A stretch of 46,354 nucleotides of DNA from an uncultured Caulobacteraceae bacterium. Lineage in GTDB: Bacteria > Pseudomonadota > Alphaproteobacteria > Caulobacterales > Caulobacteraceae. The translations under genes were made by a program, and so were the position numbers. A model generated the notes under the pieces. The model was not told the origin of the DNA. It saw nothing but the letters and a program-made list of their open reading frames with translations, and did no database searches. This document shows, in pieces, positions 10,110 through 20,399 of the stretch. Where the stretch lies: NCBI GenBank assembly GCA_903923135.1, contig CAIXWN010000040.1, positions 1 through 46,354 on the forward strand, in the 5' to 3' direction. How positions within the stretch are numbered: position 1 is the stretch's first letter; each line of letters begins with the position of its first letter.

Positions 10110-12545
10110 ATGGCTGAACCGATGGTAGGTCTGCGCGTGCCCGCGCTTTTGTCCTCAGGTGTGGCGGCGCTGCTCTGTGGCACCGCGCTGCTGTCGCCTC
10201 AATTCGCCCTGGCCCAGGTCGCGGCGGCCTCGGGGCCGCCACCCGCGCCGGCCGCCGCTCCGGACGCCCCGGCGGCGCCGCGGGCCCGTGGCGAGCAGAG
10301 TGGCGTGGTCGGGCGCATCCTGGTCCAGGGTAACCAGCGAATCGATCCCGAGACGATCCTCTCCTACCTGCCCATCGGCGTTGGCGATCGGGTCGACTCG
10401 GCGCGGATCGATGACGCCCTCAAGGTGCTGTTCCGTACGGACCTGTTCTCCGACCTGAAGATCGATCTGCAGGGGTCGGACCTGGTCATCCGCGTGGTCG
10501 AGAACCCGATCATCAACCAGGTGCTGTTCGAGGGGAATTCCAACCTCAAGAACGACAAGCTCCAGGACGAGATCCAGATCCGGCCGCGTGGCGTGTTCAC
10601 CAAGGCCAAGGTCGAGGAGGATGTCGGCCGCATCGTCGAACTCTACCGTCGGTCGGGCCGCATCTCCGCCACCGTCACGCCGAAGATTGTTCAGCTTCCC
10701 CAGCGTCGCGTCGACCTGGTCTTCGAGATCAACGAGGGGCCCAAAAGTGGCATCCTGCGGGTGAATTTCCTCGGCAACGTGCAGTTCTCCGGAGACGCGC
10801 TGCGCAACGTCGTGGTGACCAAGGAAAGCGCCTGGTACAAGTTCTTCCAATCCAACGACAACTATGACCCGGACCGGATCGAGTACGACCGCGAACAACT
10901 GCGCAAATTCTATCGCAACCGCGGTTTCTACGACTTCCGCATCATCTCGTCGGTTGCCGAGCTGCAGCCCAGCCAGAACGGCTTTGCGATTACCTACGCG
11001 CTGAGCGAGGGGCGGCAATATCGTTTCGGCAAGATGACCGTGCACGCCGAGCTGAAGAAGCTCAATGGCGACATCCTGCGCCAGATCCTGCCGATCAAGG
11101 AAGGCCAGCTCTATTCGGATGAAAAGATCGAGAAGGCGACCGACGCCCTCACCTTCGCCGCCGGCGCGGCGGGTTTCGCCTTTGTCGACGTGCGGCCGCA
11201 CTACACACCCAATCCGGCCAAGCGCACGGTCGACGTCACCTTCGAGGTCAAGGAAGGCCCAAGGGTCTACATCGACCGCATCGACATCGTCGGCAACACC
11301 CAGACCCTCGACTATGTGATCCGCCGTCAGCTCGGTGTCGCCGAAGGCGACGCCTACAACCGCGCCCTGGTCGATCGCTCGAAGAATTCGGTCAAATCGC
11401 TCGGCTTCTTCAAGGACGTCGACATCACCACCATTCCAGGCTCGTCGCCGGACCGCACGAATCTTCAGGTCAAGGTGACCGAGCAGCCGACCGGCCAGCT
11501 GTCCTTCAGCGCCGGCTACAGCTCGCTGGACAAGGTGGTCGCCGACATCGGCATCACCCAGTCCAACTTCCGCGGGCGGGGTGAAAACCTGGGCATGCGG
11601 ATCTCGGCCGGATCCCTGCAGCAGCAGATCGATGTGTCGTTTACTGAACCCCACTTCCTCAATCGCGACCTGCAGGGCGGATTCGACCTCTACGCCCAAC
11701 GCTACGACTTCACCACCCAGGCGTCCTACGTCACCACCTCGATCGGCGGCACCTTCCACGCCGCCTTCGCCCTGGCGCCCAATTCGGTGTTGACCACCCG
11801 CTACACCATCCGCACCGACGACGTGATCGTGGGTTCTTCCTATTGTCAGCCGGGCGCGGAACTGGTGTCGATCGTGCTGTGCGAACAGCGGGGCTCCTAT
11901 CTGACCTCTCTGATCGGCTACACTCTCGGCTTCGACCACCGCAACGACGCGCAGAACCCCACCCGGGGCTATTTCCTGAACCTCTCCCAGGACATCGCCG
12001 GCTTCGGGGGCACCGTGCACTATGTGCGCAGCGAAGGGCGCGGCGGCTGGTACCACGGCTTCAACAAGGACTTCATCTTCAGCTTCACCGGTTCGGCCGG
12101 CTATATCGACGGCTGGAACGGCGACACGATCCGCATCACCGACCGCTTCTACAAGGGCGGCGACGATTTCCGCGGCTTCCAGATCGCCGGCATCGGCCCT
12201 CGCGACACCCAGTACGGCGACGCTCTCGGTGGCAAGCTCTACGCCGTGGGCACCCTGGAACTGACCCTGCCGACCAAGCTGCCTGAACAGTACGGGATTC
12301 ACGCCGCCCTGTTCACGGATTTCGGCACCCTCGGTATCCTAGATCGCAACAACAAGGTGAACCCCAACACCAACCTGCCTCTGCCCGGTGTGCAGGATGA
12401 TCTGGGTCTGCGCGCCACGGCCGGCGTCAGCGTGTTCTGGAAGTCGCCGTTGGGCCCGCTTCGTTTCGACTTCAGTCAGATCATCAAAAGAAACTACTAC
12501 GACCGAACCGAACTGTTCCGCTTCTCCACCTCAACAAGGTTCTGA
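10110..12545 (+). CDS. bamA: Outer membrane protein assembly factor BamA
   Basis: Core of the BAM complex, inserting beta-barrel proteins into the outer membrane. The 811 residues begin with a signal peptide (cleavage near FALAQ, around residue 36), then a Pro/Ala-rich linker of ~30 residues. Tandem POTRA domains follow (first begins GRILVQGNQRIDPETI; a later one RVYIDRIDIVGNTQTLDYVI), then a C-terminal beta-barrel from about residue 450. The lid-loop motif appears as DDFRGFQIAGIGPRD near residue 688, and the protein ends in a barrel strand with terminal Phe (FRFSTSTRF). It is followed 6 bp later by the Skp-like chaperone gene. Confidence 0.97.
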   Translation: MAEPMVGLRVPALLSSGVAALLCGTALLSPQFALAQVAAASGPPPAPAAAPDAPAAPRARGEQSGVVGRILVQGNQRIDPETILSYLPIGVGDRVDSARIDDALKVLFRTDLFSDLKIDLQGSDLVIRVVENPIINQVLFEGNSNLKNDKLQDEIQIRPRGVFTKAKVEEDVGRIVELYRRSGRISATVTPKIVQLPQRRVDLVFEINEGPKSGILRVNFLGNVQFSGDALRNVVVTKESAWYKFFQSNDNYDPDRIEYDREQLRKFYRNRGFYDFRIISSVAELQPSQNGFAITYALSEGRQYRFGKMTVHAELKKLNGDILRQILPIKEGQLYSDEKIEKATDALTFAAGAAGFAFVDVRPHYTPNPAKRTVDVTFEVKEGPRVYIDRIDIVGNTQTLDYVIRRQLGVAEGDAYNRALVDRSKNSVKSLGFFKDVDITTIPGSSPDRTNLQVKVTEQPTGQLSFSAGYSSLDKVVADIGITQSNFRGRGENLGMRISAGSLQQQIDVSFTEPHFLNRDLQGGFDLYAQRYDFTTQASYVTTSIGGTFHAAFALAPNSVLTTRYTIRTDDVIVGSSYCQPGAELVSIVLCEQRGSYLTSLIGYTLGFDHRNDAQNPTRGYFLNLSQDIAGFGGTVHYVRSEGRGGWYHGFNKDFIFSFTGSAGYIDGWNGDTIRITDRFYKGGDDFRGFQIAGIGPRDTQYGDALGGKLYAVGTLELTLPTKLPEQYGIHAALFTDFGTLGILDRNNKVNPNTNLPLPGVQDDLGLRATAGVSVFWKSPLGPLRFDFSQIIKRNYYDRTELFRFSTSTRF

Positions 12546-12551
12546 CCCTCC

Positions 12552-13172
12552 ATGACAAAGTCTTTCGCTGCCCTCAGCGGCGCTCTTGGTCTCACCCTCA
12601 CGGCCGCCACGGCGCTGGCGGCCCCCGCCGCGCCGGCTGCGCCGCCTCCGGCGCCGGCCATCGCCCACGGCCCCGCGATTGCGGGCGTCTGCATGCTTTC
12701 GGTCAACCAGGCCATCGCCCAATCGACCGTCGGCGGCTGGGTTCGCACCCGGCTTGACCAGATCGTCACCCAGGTCCGCGCTGAACTGGGCCCTGAAGAA
12801 ACCTCCATCCAGACCGACGGCAAGGCGCTCGACGCGTCCAAGGCCACGCTCGATCAGGCGACCCTGCAGAGCAAGGCTCAGGCGCTTCAGGCCCGCTACG
12901 GCGCGCTTCAACAGAAGGCCGAACTGCGCCAGCGCGAAGTCAAGGCGACCCAGGACAAGGCGCTCAACCGCATCGCCCAGGAACTGGAGCCCATCGCCCA
13001 GCAGCTCTATCAGGCGCACCGTTGCAGCATCCTTGTCGACAAGGGGTCGGTCATGCTGGCCAATCCCGACATGGACCTGACCCCCGGGGCGATCACCGCC
13101 CTCAACGGCAAGATCCAGCAGTTTCCCTTCGACCGCGAGCACCTCGACACCGGCGCTCCGGCGGCGAACTGA
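12552..13172 (+). CDS. OmpH/Skp-family periplasmic chaperone
   Basis: The 206 residues start with a signal peptide (to about LAA, residue 24) and a short Pro/Ala-rich linker. A Skp/OmpH-like core follows: an N-terminal strand (GVCMLSVNQAIAQSTVG), a long charged helical section (residues ~70-150, rich in Gln, Lys, Glu and Ala) and a return strand (CSILVDKGSVMLANPDMDLT). The family binds unfolded outer-membrane proteins in the periplasm. Position between bamA and lpxD is the usual skp location, which supports the call more than sequence alone. Two Cys, one in each closing strand, could form a disulfide. Confidence 0.85.
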   Translation: MTKSFAALSGALGLTLTAATALAAPAAPAAPPPAPAIAHGPAIAGVCMLSVNQAIAQSTVGGWVRTRLDQIVTQVRAELGPEETSIQTDGKALDASKATLDQATLQSKAQALQARYGALQQKAELRQREVKATQDKALNRIAQELEPIAQQLYQAHRCSILVDKGSVMLANPDMDLTPGAITALNGKIQQFPFDREHLDTGAPAAN

Positions 13173-13199
13173 TCCGTCCCCTGGCGGATTAAGCGCAGA

Positions 13200-14228
13200 A
13201 TGCCGGATCCGCGTTTCTACGAGGCTCTGCCGGCCGCGTCTCTCGGAGAGCTGGCGACCCTGACGAAAGCCAGGCTCTCCGACGAGGCCGACTCTGGGCG
13301 GATGATCGGTTCCGTCGCTTCCCTCGGCCGGGCCGCGGCGCAGGACGTGACGTTCTGCGCCAATGTGCGTCATGCCCCGGCCCTTGCCGCGAGCGCGGCG
13401 GGTGCGTGCTTTTTGCCCTCGGCTCAGGCTCATGAGGCGCCGCCCGGCTGCGCGACGCTGATCACGTCCCTGCCGCAGGCGGCCTATGCCGCCGCCGCCG
13501 TTCGTCTGTGCCGACCACGGGGCATGACGCCCGGCGCGCCGATGGTCGATCCGACGGCGCAACTGGAGGACGGCGTGACGATCCACCCGGGCGCGGTGAT
13601 TGGACCGGGCGCCCAGATCGGCCGCGGAACCACGATCGGCGCGGGCGCCTGCATCGGTCCCGGCGTGGCGATCGGCCGGGATTGTCTCATCGGTCCGCGG
13701 GCGGTGGTGGTCTTTGCGCTGCTGGGTGATCGCGTTCTCATTCACGGTGGCGCGGTGGTCGGCGAGCCGGGATTCGGAGCCACCGCCGGGCCAACGGGTA
13801 TCGTCGATGTCCCTCAACTCGGTCGCGTCATTCTGCAGGACGGCGTAACGGTCGGCGCCAACAGTTGCATCGACCGGGGCGCCTTCGATGACACCGTCGT
13901 CGGCGAGAACACCAAGATCGACAACCTGGTGCAGATTGCCCACAACGTGATCATCGGTCGAAACTGCCTCTTGGCCGCCCACACGGGGATTTCCGGTAGC
14001 ACGGTGATCGGCGATGGCTGCATGCTGGGGGGCAGGGTCGGCATCGCCGACCACATCATCATCGGCGCGGGCGCCCGGTTGGCGGCGGCGGCGGGGGTGA
14101 TGAAGGATGTTCCGGCTGGGGAAACCTGGGGGGGTACGCCCGCCCGACCCATCTCCCGCTGGATGAGGGAAACGGCCTGGCTGTCACGCCTGGCCAAACG
14201 ACGACCGGGGGCGGAAGACAGGACATGA
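13200..14228 (+). CDS. lpxD: UDP-3-O-acylglucosamine N-acyltransferase
   Basis: Adds the N-linked acyl chain to UDP-3-O-acylglucosamine, the third step of lipid A synthesis. The 342 residues have an N-terminal uridine-binding domain (AQDVTFCANVRH) and then a left-handed beta-helix of hexapeptide repeats (GAVIGPGAQIGRGTTIGAG). GANSCIDRGAFDDTVVG and KIDNLVQIAHNVIIG contain the conserved catalytic-region His. A C-terminal helical extension ends the chain. ATG at 13200 follows the Skp-like gene by 27 bp. The stop overlaps fabZ (ATGA). Confidence 0.95.
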   Translation: MPDPRFYEALPAASLGELATLTKARLSDEADSGRMIGSVASLGRAAAQDVTFCANVRHAPALAASAAGACFLPSAQAHEAPPGCATLITSLPQAAYAAAAVRLCRPRGMTPGAPMVDPTAQLEDGVTIHPGAVIGPGAQIGRGTTIGAGACIGPGVAIGRDCLIGPRAVVVFALLGDRVLIHGGAVVGEPGFGATAGPTGIVDVPQLGRVILQDGVTVGANSCIDRGAFDDTVVGENTKIDNLVQIAHNVIIGRNCLLAAHTGISGSTVIGDGCMLGGRVGIADHIIIGAGARLAAAAGVMKDVPAGETWGGTPARPISRWMRETAWLSRLAKRRPGAEDRT

Positions 14229-14701
14229 GTCAGAGCGAGACCTCGGGCGGCGGCCCGACCGACATCGATATCCATGAGGTCATGCGGCGGATCCCGCATC
14301 GTCCGCCCTTCCTGATGATCGACCGCGCCGAGCAGTATGCGCCCAGTCAGTCGCTGGTGGGCATCAAGTGCGTGACGATCAATGAGCCTTTCTTCGTGGG
14401 GCACTTTCCCGGCGCACCGGTCATGCCGGGTGTCCTTATCGTGGAAGCCCTCGCGCAGACGGGGGGCCTGCTGATGTCAAAGTCCTGGGACGCCGATCCG
14501 GAGGGCAAGATCATCCTGTTCATGTCCGTGGATAACTGCCGTTTCCGCCTACCCGTTCGACCGGGCGATGTGCTGCGGCTTGAGGTCAAGGTTCTGCGGG
14601 CGAGGGCCAATGTCGTGAAGTTCGCCGGACGGGCGATGGTGGGAGAAAGACTGGCCGCGGAGGCCGAGTTCGCGGCCATGCTCGTCGACGCGCCCACATG
14701 A
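14225..14701 (+). CDS. fabZ: 3-hydroxyacyl-ACP dehydratase FabZ
   Basis: Dehydrates 3-hydroxyacyl-ACP in fatty acid elongation, competing with LpxA/LpxD for hydroxyacyl-ACP. The 158-residue hot-dog-fold protein has [12 protein letters not shown] and the active-site block [20 protein letters not shown] with catalytic His and Glu. Start and stop overlap lpxD and lpxA by 4 bp each, so the three are probably co-translated. This ties the fatty-acid and lipid A branches together. Confidence 0.96.
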   Translation: MSQSETSGGGPTDIDIHEVMRRIPHRPPFLMIDRAEQYAPSQSLVGIKCVTINEPFFVGHFPGAPVMPGVLIVEALAQTGGLLMSKSWDADPEGKIILFMSVDNCRFRLPVRPGDVLRLEVKVLRARANVVKFAGRAMVGERLAAEAEFAAMLVDAPT

Positions 14702-15492
14702 CGGCGGCGCATCCTACCGCCATTATCGATCCTGCCGCCCGGTTGGGCGAGGGTGTGGCCGTCGGCCCCTACAGCCTGATCGGCCCGCATGTCCGCCTCG
14801 GCGCAGGAGTGCGGGTCGCCTCGCACGTGGTTATCGAGGGCCATACCGAGATCGGTGAGGGTTGCGTGATTCATCCCTTCGCCAGCCTCGGCGGCCCGCC
14901 GCAGCATGCAGGGCACAAGGGCGAGCCCACCCGGCTGGTCGTCGGCGCGCGAAATGTCATCCGCGAGCACGTCACCATGCACTGCGGGACGGTGATGGGC
15001 CGTGGCGTCACGACGGTCGGTTCGGACGGTCTGTTCATGGTGGGGGTCCACATCGCCCACGACTGCCAGGTCGGCGATCACGTGACGATGGTCAACAACG
15101 CCACGCTCGGGGGGCACGTACGGGTCGAGGATTTCGTCATCATGGGCGGTCTGTCGGCGGCCCACCAGTTCATCCGCATCGGCCGTCACGCTTTCGTCGG
15201 CGGCATGGCCGGGGTCAACCATGACGTCATTCCGTTCGGCAATGTCTGGGGAAACCACGCCCATCTCGAGGGCCTCAATCTCGTGGGGCTCAAACGGCGC
15301 GGTTTCTCCCGCGATGTGATCAACACCCTGCGGGCAGCCTATCGTCTGCTTTTCGCAGAGGAAGGCACCTTCCAGGAACGCCTGGAAGACACGGCTGCGG
15401 CCTACGCGGGCTCGCCGGAGGTGATGGAGATCATCGACTTCATCCGCGCCGACTCCAATCGGCCCTTGACCACACCCCAGCGGGAGATCTGA
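14698..15492 (+). CDS. lpxA: UDP-N-acetylglucosamine O-acyltransferase
   Basis: First step of lipid A synthesis: transfers 3-hydroxyacyl from ACP to UDP-GlcNAc. The 264 residues comprise an N-terminal left-handed beta-helix (hexapeptide repeats such as [20 protein letters not shown]) and a helical C-terminus beginning near [33 protein letters not shown] carries the catalytic-region His. Length is close to the family norm. ATG at 14698 overlaps the fabZ stop. Confidence 0.96.
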   Translation: MTAAHPTAIIDPAARLGEGVAVGPYSLIGPHVRLGAGVRVASHVVIEGHTEIGEGCVIHPFASLGGPPQHAGHKGEPTRLVVGARNVIREHVTMHCGTVMGRGVTTVGSDGLFMVGVHIAHDCQVGDHVTMVNNATLGGHVRVEDFVIMGGLSAAHQFIRIGRHAFVGGMAGVNHDVIPFGNVWGNHAHLEGLNLVGLKRRGFSRDVINTLRAAYRLLFAEEGTFQERLEDTAAAYAGSPEVMEIIDFIRADSNRPLTTPQREI

Positions 15493-15499
15493 TCGGGCG

Positions 15500-16327
15500 A
15501 TGCTGAAGCTCGGCCTGATCGCGGGCGGCGGCGGCCTCCCGATCAGCCTGGCCTCCCACTGCCGGGCGGTGGGGCGACCACTCTTTGTCATCCGGCTTCG
15601 GGGGTTCGCCGATCCCGCGCTCGAGGTCTTCGAAGGGGTGGAGTCCGGCCTGGCGGAACTGGGTAGGGGGATTTCGGCTCTCCGGAGCGCGGGATGCGCA
15701 GCCGTCTGCCTGGCCGGCAAGGTGGATCGTCCGGACCTCTCGGCGCTGAAGCCTGACCGGCGCGGTCTGGCGGCCCTGCCGGGCGCCATCGCCGCGGCCC
15801 GCCGTGGCGACGACGGTCTTCTGACCTTCCTGATCGGCGAATTCGAGAAGGAGGGATTCCTCGTCGAGGGCGCGCACGAGGTCATGCGCAGCCTGACTCT
15901 TTCGTCGGGCCCGCTTGGCCGTCACGCGCCGTGCGCCGTCGATCTGGCCGACATCGCCCGCGCCATGGAGGCCGCCCGCGCCATAGGCCGGCTGGATATC
16001 GGTCAGGGCGCGGTCGCCTGCGACGGCCTCGTCCTGGCCCTCGAGGCGCAGGAAGGCACGGACGCCATGCTTGCGCGCGTGGCAGGTCTGCCCGAAGCGA
16101 TCCGCGGGGCGCCGGGGCGCCTGCGCGGCGTCCTCGCCAAGGCCAGCAAGCCTGGGCAGGAGCTTCGGGTGGATCTGCCGGCCATCGGGCCCGAGACAGT
16201 CCGGCGGGCGGCGGCCGCCCACCTGTCCGGTATCGCCGGCGAGGCCGGCCAACTGCTCATTCTGGACCGGTCCGAGACACTTCGCCTGGCCGATGACGCC
16301 GGCCTGTTCGTCTTTGGGGTGGACTAG
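15500..16327 (+). CDS. lpxI: UDP-2,3-diacylglucosamine pyrophosphatase LpxI
   Basis: Hydrolyses UDP-2,3-diacylglucosamine to lipid X, the step done by LpxH in gammaproteobacteria. The 275-residue product matches the LpxI (formerly DUF1009) family. Its N-terminus is LGLIAGGGGLPISLASHCR, with CLAGKVDRPDLSALKPD in the middle, and the C-terminal domain includes QGAVACDGLVLALEAQEGTD and LPAIGPETVRRAAAAHLSGI. Placement between lpxA and lpxB is standard in alphaproteobacteria. It follows lpxA by 7 bp. Confidence 0.92.
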   Translation: MLKLGLIAGGGGLPISLASHCRAVGRPLFVIRLRGFADPALEVFEGVESGLAELGRGISALRSAGCAAVCLAGKVDRPDLSALKPDRRGLAALPGAIAAARRGDDGLLTFLIGEFEKEGFLVEGAHEVMRSLTLSSGPLGRHAPCAVDLADIARAMEAARAIGRLDIGQGAVACDGLVLALEAQEGTDAMLARVAGLPEAIRGAPGRLRGVLAKASKPGQELRVDLPAIGPETVRRAAAAHLSGIAGEAGQLLILDRSETLRLADDAGLFVFGVD

Positions 16328-16373
16328 GCGTGCCGCAGGCGTCCCACAGGCGTGGGGGCGCGGTGTTCAGACA

Positions 16374-17552
16374 ATGGCCATGAGTCCGCCATGCGTCATG
16401 ATCGTCGCTGTCGAGCCCTCGGCGGACGAACTCGGCGCCGGCCTTGCGGCGGCCCTGCGCCGGCGAATGGGGGCGGATCTGCGCCTCGTCGGCGTGGGCG
16501 GGCCGAAGCTGGCGGGGCAAGGTTTGGTCAGCGCCTTCGATCCGTCGGCCCTGGCCGTGGTGGGGGTGTTCAACGCCCTGGCCGCCTATCCGGAGGTCTT
16601 GCGGCGGGCGGATGAGGTTGCCGCCATCGCGGCCCGCGAACGGCCTGACATCGCGATCCTGATCGACGCCTGGGGTTTCAACCTGCGTGTTGCGCATCGT
16701 CTGCGACGCGCTGACCCCGCCCTGCCGCTGGTCAAGTATGTCGCCCCGCAGGTCTGGGCGACCCGGCCGGGAAGGGCCAGGACCCTGGCGCGCGCAGTCG
16801 ACAAACTTTTGACAATTCATAGCTTTGACGCGCCATATTTCGAAAGGGAAGGGCTGCCCGTCAGCTTTGTCGGCAATCCCGCGCTTAACCGCGACTTCTC
16901 AGGGATGGATCCCGAGCGGCTGCGGGCCGAGCTCGGCGCGAAGCCCGGCGATCCGGTCCTGCTGATCTTGCCGGGCAGTCGCGCGGGGGAGGTAGACCGG
17001 CTGATGGGCCCCTTCGAAGACGCGGCGGCGCGGCTGAAGTCCGACAGGCCCGATCTTCGCCTGGTCCTTGCGGCGGCCGACAGCGTGGCCGACCGGGTGA
17101 AATCCCGCCTTGCCGACTGGCGCTTCGCTCCCTTCCTGCTGGAAGGCGAGGCGGCCCGTCTGGACGCCATGCGCACAGCCACCGCGGCGCTGGCCTGCAG
17201 CGGCACGGTCACGACCGAACTGGCCCTTGCCGGGTGCCCGATGGTGGTCGCCTATCGCCTGGGGCCGCTCACCCACCTGGTGGCGAAGGCCCTGATCCAG
17301 ACCCGCTACATAACCCTTTTCAACGTCGCCGCCGGCGCACTCGTTGCCCCCGAGCGGATCCAGGGGGACTGCACAGGCGAACGGCTCGCCGCCGATCTCG
17401 CGCCGCTCCTGGATAACGAGGCGTTCCGGCTGGCTCAGATCCGGGCCCAGACGAGAGCGCTGGAAACGATGCGGGGCGGGGTTACGGAGCCAACCGAGGC
17501 CGCCGCCGACGCCGTGGTCTCGGCTCTGCGGCGACGCCCCGCAGAGCCTTAG
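16374..17552 (+). CDS. lpxB: Lipid A disaccharide synthase
   Basis: Condenses lipid X with UDP-2,3-diacylglucosamine to form the tetraacyl disaccharide, a GT19 reaction at the inner membrane. ATG 16374 (or 16380) is chosen because VMIVAVEPSADELGAGLAAA, the family N-terminus, begins there; the open frame upstream lies inside lpxI and is not conserved. The product is 392 residues. Landmarks are VKYVAPQVWATRPGRARTLA, VSFVGNPALN, LLILPGSRAGEVDRL and ALACSGTVTTELALAGCPMV. It ends 9 bp before the convergent gltA stop. Confidence 0.95.
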   Translation: MAMSPPCVMIVAVEPSADELGAGLAAALRRRMGADLRLVGVGGPKLAGQGLVSAFDPSALAVVGVFNALAAYPEVLRRADEVAAIAARERPDIAILIDAWGFNLRVAHRLRRADPALPLVKYVAPQVWATRPGRARTLARAVDKLLTIHSFDAPYFEREGLPVSFVGNPALNRDFSGMDPERLRAELGAKPGDPVLLILPGSRAGEVDRLMGPFEDAAARLKSDRPDLRLVLAAADSVADRVKSRLADWRFAPFLLEGEAARLDAMRTATAALACSGTVTTELALAGCPMVVAYRLGPLTHLVAKALIQTRYITLFNVAAGALVAPERIQGDCTGERLAADLAPLLDNEAFRLAQIRAQTRALETMRGGVTEPTEAAADAVVSALRRRPAEP

Positions 17553-17561
17553 AGCGGGACC

Positions 17562-18845
17562 TCACCCGCGCGTTTCGATGGGCCGGTAGTCGCGCTGCAG
17601 CGGGCCGGTGTAGAGCTGACGCGGCCGGCCGATCTTGCGCTGCGGGTCTTCGAACATTTCCTTCCACTGGCTGATCCAGCCCACTGTGCGCGCCAGGGCG
17701 AATAACACCGTGAACATGGTCATCGGGAAGCCCATCGCCTTCAACGTTATGCCCGAGTAGAAATCCACATTCGGGAACAGCTTACGGTCGACGAAATAGG
17801 GATCGTTGAGGGCGATTTTTTCCAGTTCCATCGCCACTTTCAACAGCGGATCGTTGGGATTGCCCACTTCCGCGAGCACCTCGTGGCAGGTCTTCTGCAT
17901 GACGGTCGCGCGCGGATCGTAGTTTTTGTAGACGCGGTGACCGAAGCCCATCAGACGGTATTTCCGATCCTTAACCCCCTGAATGTATTCGGGGATGCGG
18001 TCGACCGTGCCGATCTCATGCAGCATCATCAGCGCCTCTTCGTTGGCCCCGCCATGACTGGGGCCCCACAGGCAGGCGATGCCGGCGGCGATACAGGCGA
18101 ACGGGTTTGCACCCGACGAACCGGCGAGCCGGACCGTCGAGGTCGAGGCGTTCTGTTCGTGGTCGGCGTGCAGGATGAAAATACGATCCATCGCCCGGGT
18201 CAGCACCGGATTGGGCTTCCAGTCCTCCGCGGGGACCGCGAACGCCATGCGCAGGAAGTTTTCCGCATAGCTCAGGTCGTTGCGCGGACTGACGAACGGC
18301 TGACCGACGGAATATTTGAAGGCGCGGGCCGCGATGGTGGGCATCTTGGCGATCAGGCGGTGAGCCGAAATCTTGCGTTGCTCGGGATCATCGACGTTGA
18401 TGCTGTCGTGGTAGAAGGCCGACAGGGCGCCAACCGCGCCGGTCATGATCGCCATCGGGTGATCGTCGGACCGGAAGCCGCCGAAGAAGCGGTCGAACTG
18501 GTTGTGGATCATTGTGTGGTGAGTGATCGTCGCTTCGAAGTCCTGATACTGCGCGGCGTCCGGGAGATCGCCGTTGAGCAGGAGGTAACAGACTTCCAGA
18601 AACGTTGATTTTTCAGCGAGTTGCTGGATCGGGTAGCCGCGGTGAAGCAGTACGCCCGCGTCACCGTCGATATAGGTGATCTTGCTTTCGCAGCTGGCGG
18701 TCGAGGTGAAGCCGGGGTCAAAGGTGAAGACATCCGCCTCGCCATAAAGTTTGCGCACATCGATTACGTCGGGGCCGGTTGTGCCCTTGAGAACCGAAAG
18801 ATCGTAGCTCTTGTCGCCGATATTCAGTGTCGCGCGGTCGGCCAT
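17562..18845 (-). CDS. gltA: Citrate synthase
   Basis: Condenses oxaloacetate with acetyl-CoA in the TCA cycle. The 427-residue type II (hexameric, proteobacterial) enzyme has [20 protein letters not shown] in the N-terminal half. [16 protein letters not shown] carries the catalytic His, [19 protein letters not shown] follows, and the C-terminus has [20 protein letters not shown] 18845 (MADRATLN) is preferred over an upstream in-frame ATG at 18914, because family proteins start here and an AGGAGC lies just upstream. A possible -10 element is noted separately. Confidence 0.96.
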   Translation of the reverse strand: MADRATLNIGDKSYDLSVLKGTTGPDVIDVRKLYGEADVFTFDPGFTSTASCESKITYIDGDAGVLLHRGYPIQQLAEKSTFLEVCYLLLNGDLPDAAQYQDFEATITHHTMIHNQFDRFFGGFRSDDHPMAIMTGAVGALSAFYHDSINVDDPEQRKISAHRLIAKMPTIAARAFKYSVGQPFVSPRNDLSYAENFLRMAFAVPAEDWKPNPVLTRAMDRIFILHADHEQNASTSTVRLAGSSGANPFACIAAGIACLWGPSHGGANEEALMMLHEIGTVDRIPEYIQGVKDRKYRLMGFGHRVYKNYDPRATVMQKTCHEVLAEVGNPNDPLLKVAMELEKIALNDPYFVDRKLFPNVDFYSGITLKAMGFPMTMFTVLFALARTVGWISQWKEMFEDPQRKIGRPRQLYTGPLQRDYRPIETRG

Positions 18846-18899
18846 GCCAAAAGCTCCTGTGTCTGACGCTCGCAAGTGCGATGAATTCGCCCCGCGCCC

Positions 18900-18905
18900 C
18901 TTATA
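18900..18905 (-). promoter_or_regulatory. Possible -10 element of gltA
   Basis: In the 65-bp gap between gltX and gltA the minus strand reads GCTATAAG, which resembles the GCTA-containing -10 of Caulobacter housekeeping promoters. It lies about 54 bases before the gltA start. No convincing -35 is seen, so this is tentative. Confidence 0.3.
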
Positions 18906-18910
18906 GCGGG

Positions 18911-20323
18911 TCATTTACGGGGCGAAAGAGCATCCGCGATTCGACCCAGACTCTCGTCGCGACCGAGGGCTGTGAGCGCGCTGGCGAGGTCGGGCGCGGG
19001 CAGGCCGCCGGACAGCGTGGCTCTTAGAGGGCCGCCGAATTTGCCCAGGCCGACGCCCTCGCTCTCGGCGAACGCCCGAAGGGCGACCGTCAGCGCCGCG
19101 GGAGTCCAGTCTTCTTGGGACCAGAGGTGCTTGGCGAGACGACCGAGGCGGGCGCGGACTTCCTCGGTCAGCAGGGCCTCCGACTTCGCGTCAATCGCTA
19201 TTGGCCGATGGACCAGCGCGAAGCGGCTGAGGTCCAGCAACTCGAGGACGGTCTTGGCTCCCTCCTTGACCAGAGGGACGGCGGACATCAGGCGGTCCCT
19301 CGCGTCCTCGGCGATTGTCTCCCCGCGCCGCGCCATCGCCTCGAGTGTCAGGCTCGTCAGTCGCGCGTCGTCGGCCGCCCGCACATAGTGATTGTTCACA
19401 TGGGCGATCTTGTTCCAGTCCAGACGGGCAGGGGCCTTGACCACGTCGCGAACGTCGAACCACGCGATCGCCTGGGCGTCGGAGAACAGTTCGTCGTCGC
19501 CGTGGCCCCATCCCAGACGGGCCAGATAGTTGCGCATGGCTTCGGGCAGATATCCCATGTCGGCGAATTCTCCCACCGCCTGCGCGCCGTGGCGCTTGGA
19601 CAGCTTGGCGCCATCGGGGCCGTGGATAAGCGGCAGATGAGCGAATTCCGGCAACGACCAGCCCAGTGCCTGGTAGATCAAGGTCTGGCGGGCGGCGTTG
19701 TTGAGGTGATCATCCCCGCGGATCACATGCGTGATCCCCATGTCGTGGTCGTCCACCACGACGGCCAGATTGTAGGTCGGCGCCCCGTCCGAGCGCAGCA
19801 GCACCAGGTCGTCGAGTTCCCGGTTGCCAAACCGGACCGTGCCCTTGACCAGGTCGTGCACAAGGGTCTCGCCGTCCAGTGGACCCTTGAAACGAACCAC
19901 GTGCGGCAGGTTCACGCCGGCTGGCGGGTCGCGGTCGCGCCAGGGAGAGCGGATTGCACGCCCCTCGGCGCGGGCGATCTCGCGCTCGGCGGCCAGCTCC
20001 TCCACAGTCATCCAGCAGCGGTAGGCGCCGCCGGTCTCAAGCAGTCGGGCGACCACCGCGCGATGACGTTCGGCCCGGGCGAACTGGAAAACGGGAGGAG
20101 CGTCGGGCTCGAGCCCGAGCCACGCCAGTCCATCCAGGATCACCTGCACATTCGCTTCTGTCGAGCGTTCGCGGTCGGTGTCTTCGATACGCAGCAGAAA
20201 CGTGCCGCCACTGTGTCGCGCATAAAGCCAGTTGAACAGCGCGGTGCGCGCTGTGCCTATGTGCATCGAACCGGTGGGTGACGGCGCAATGCGGGTGACG
20301 ACGGGGCGTTCGGAAGCGGGCAT
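18911..20323 (-). CDS. gltX: Glutamyl-tRNA synthetase
   Basis: Charges tRNA-Glu, and in many alphaproteobacteria one copy mischarges tRNA-Gln for later amidation. The 470-residue class I synthetase starts [18 protein letters not shown], followed by the HIGH-type [35 protein letters not shown] is mid-chain and the KMSKS-type motif is [13 protein letters not shown] 20323 is chosen; the open frame further upstream overlaps the divergent comEC coding region and is not conserved. The window does not show whether this is the only gltX copy. Confidence 0.95.
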   Translation of the reverse strand: MPASERPVVTRIAPSPTGSMHIGTARTALFNWLYARHSGGTFLLRIEDTDRERSTEANVQVILDGLAWLGLEPDAPPVFQFARAERHRAVVARLLETGGAYRCWMTVEELAAEREIARAEGRAIRSPWRDRDPPAGVNLPHVVRFKGPLDGETLVHDLVKGTVRFGNRELDDLVLLRSDGAPTYNLAVVVDDHDMGITHVIRGDDHLNNAARQTLIYQALGWSLPEFAHLPLIHGPDGAKLSKRHGAQAVGEFADMGYLPEAMRNYLARLGWGHGDDELFSDAQAIAWFDVRDVVKAPARLDWNKIAHVNNHYVRAADDARLTSLTLEAMARRGETIAEDARDRLMSAVPLVKEGAKTVLELLDLSRFALVHRPIAIDAKSEALLTEEVRARLGRLAKHLWSQEDWTPAALTVALRAFAESEGVGLGKFGGPLRATLSGGLPAPDLASALTALGRDESLGRIADALSPRK

Positions 20324-20399
20324 GGGAGTTCCGGTTGACGGGGCTGGCCTCGCCGCGCCTTCGGGCGACCGGCGGCGGCGCTTCTGGCGGCTTCCTATC

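Noticed and set aside
10155-12302. 715-residue minus-strand open frame
   Set aside because: It lies exactly opposite bamA, has no recognisable domain, and arises from the codon bias of the plus-strand gene.
12531-14054. 507-residue minus-strand open frame opposite the Skp-like gene and lpxD
   Set aside because: Composition is typical of an antisense shadow; both plus-strand genes are unmistakable.
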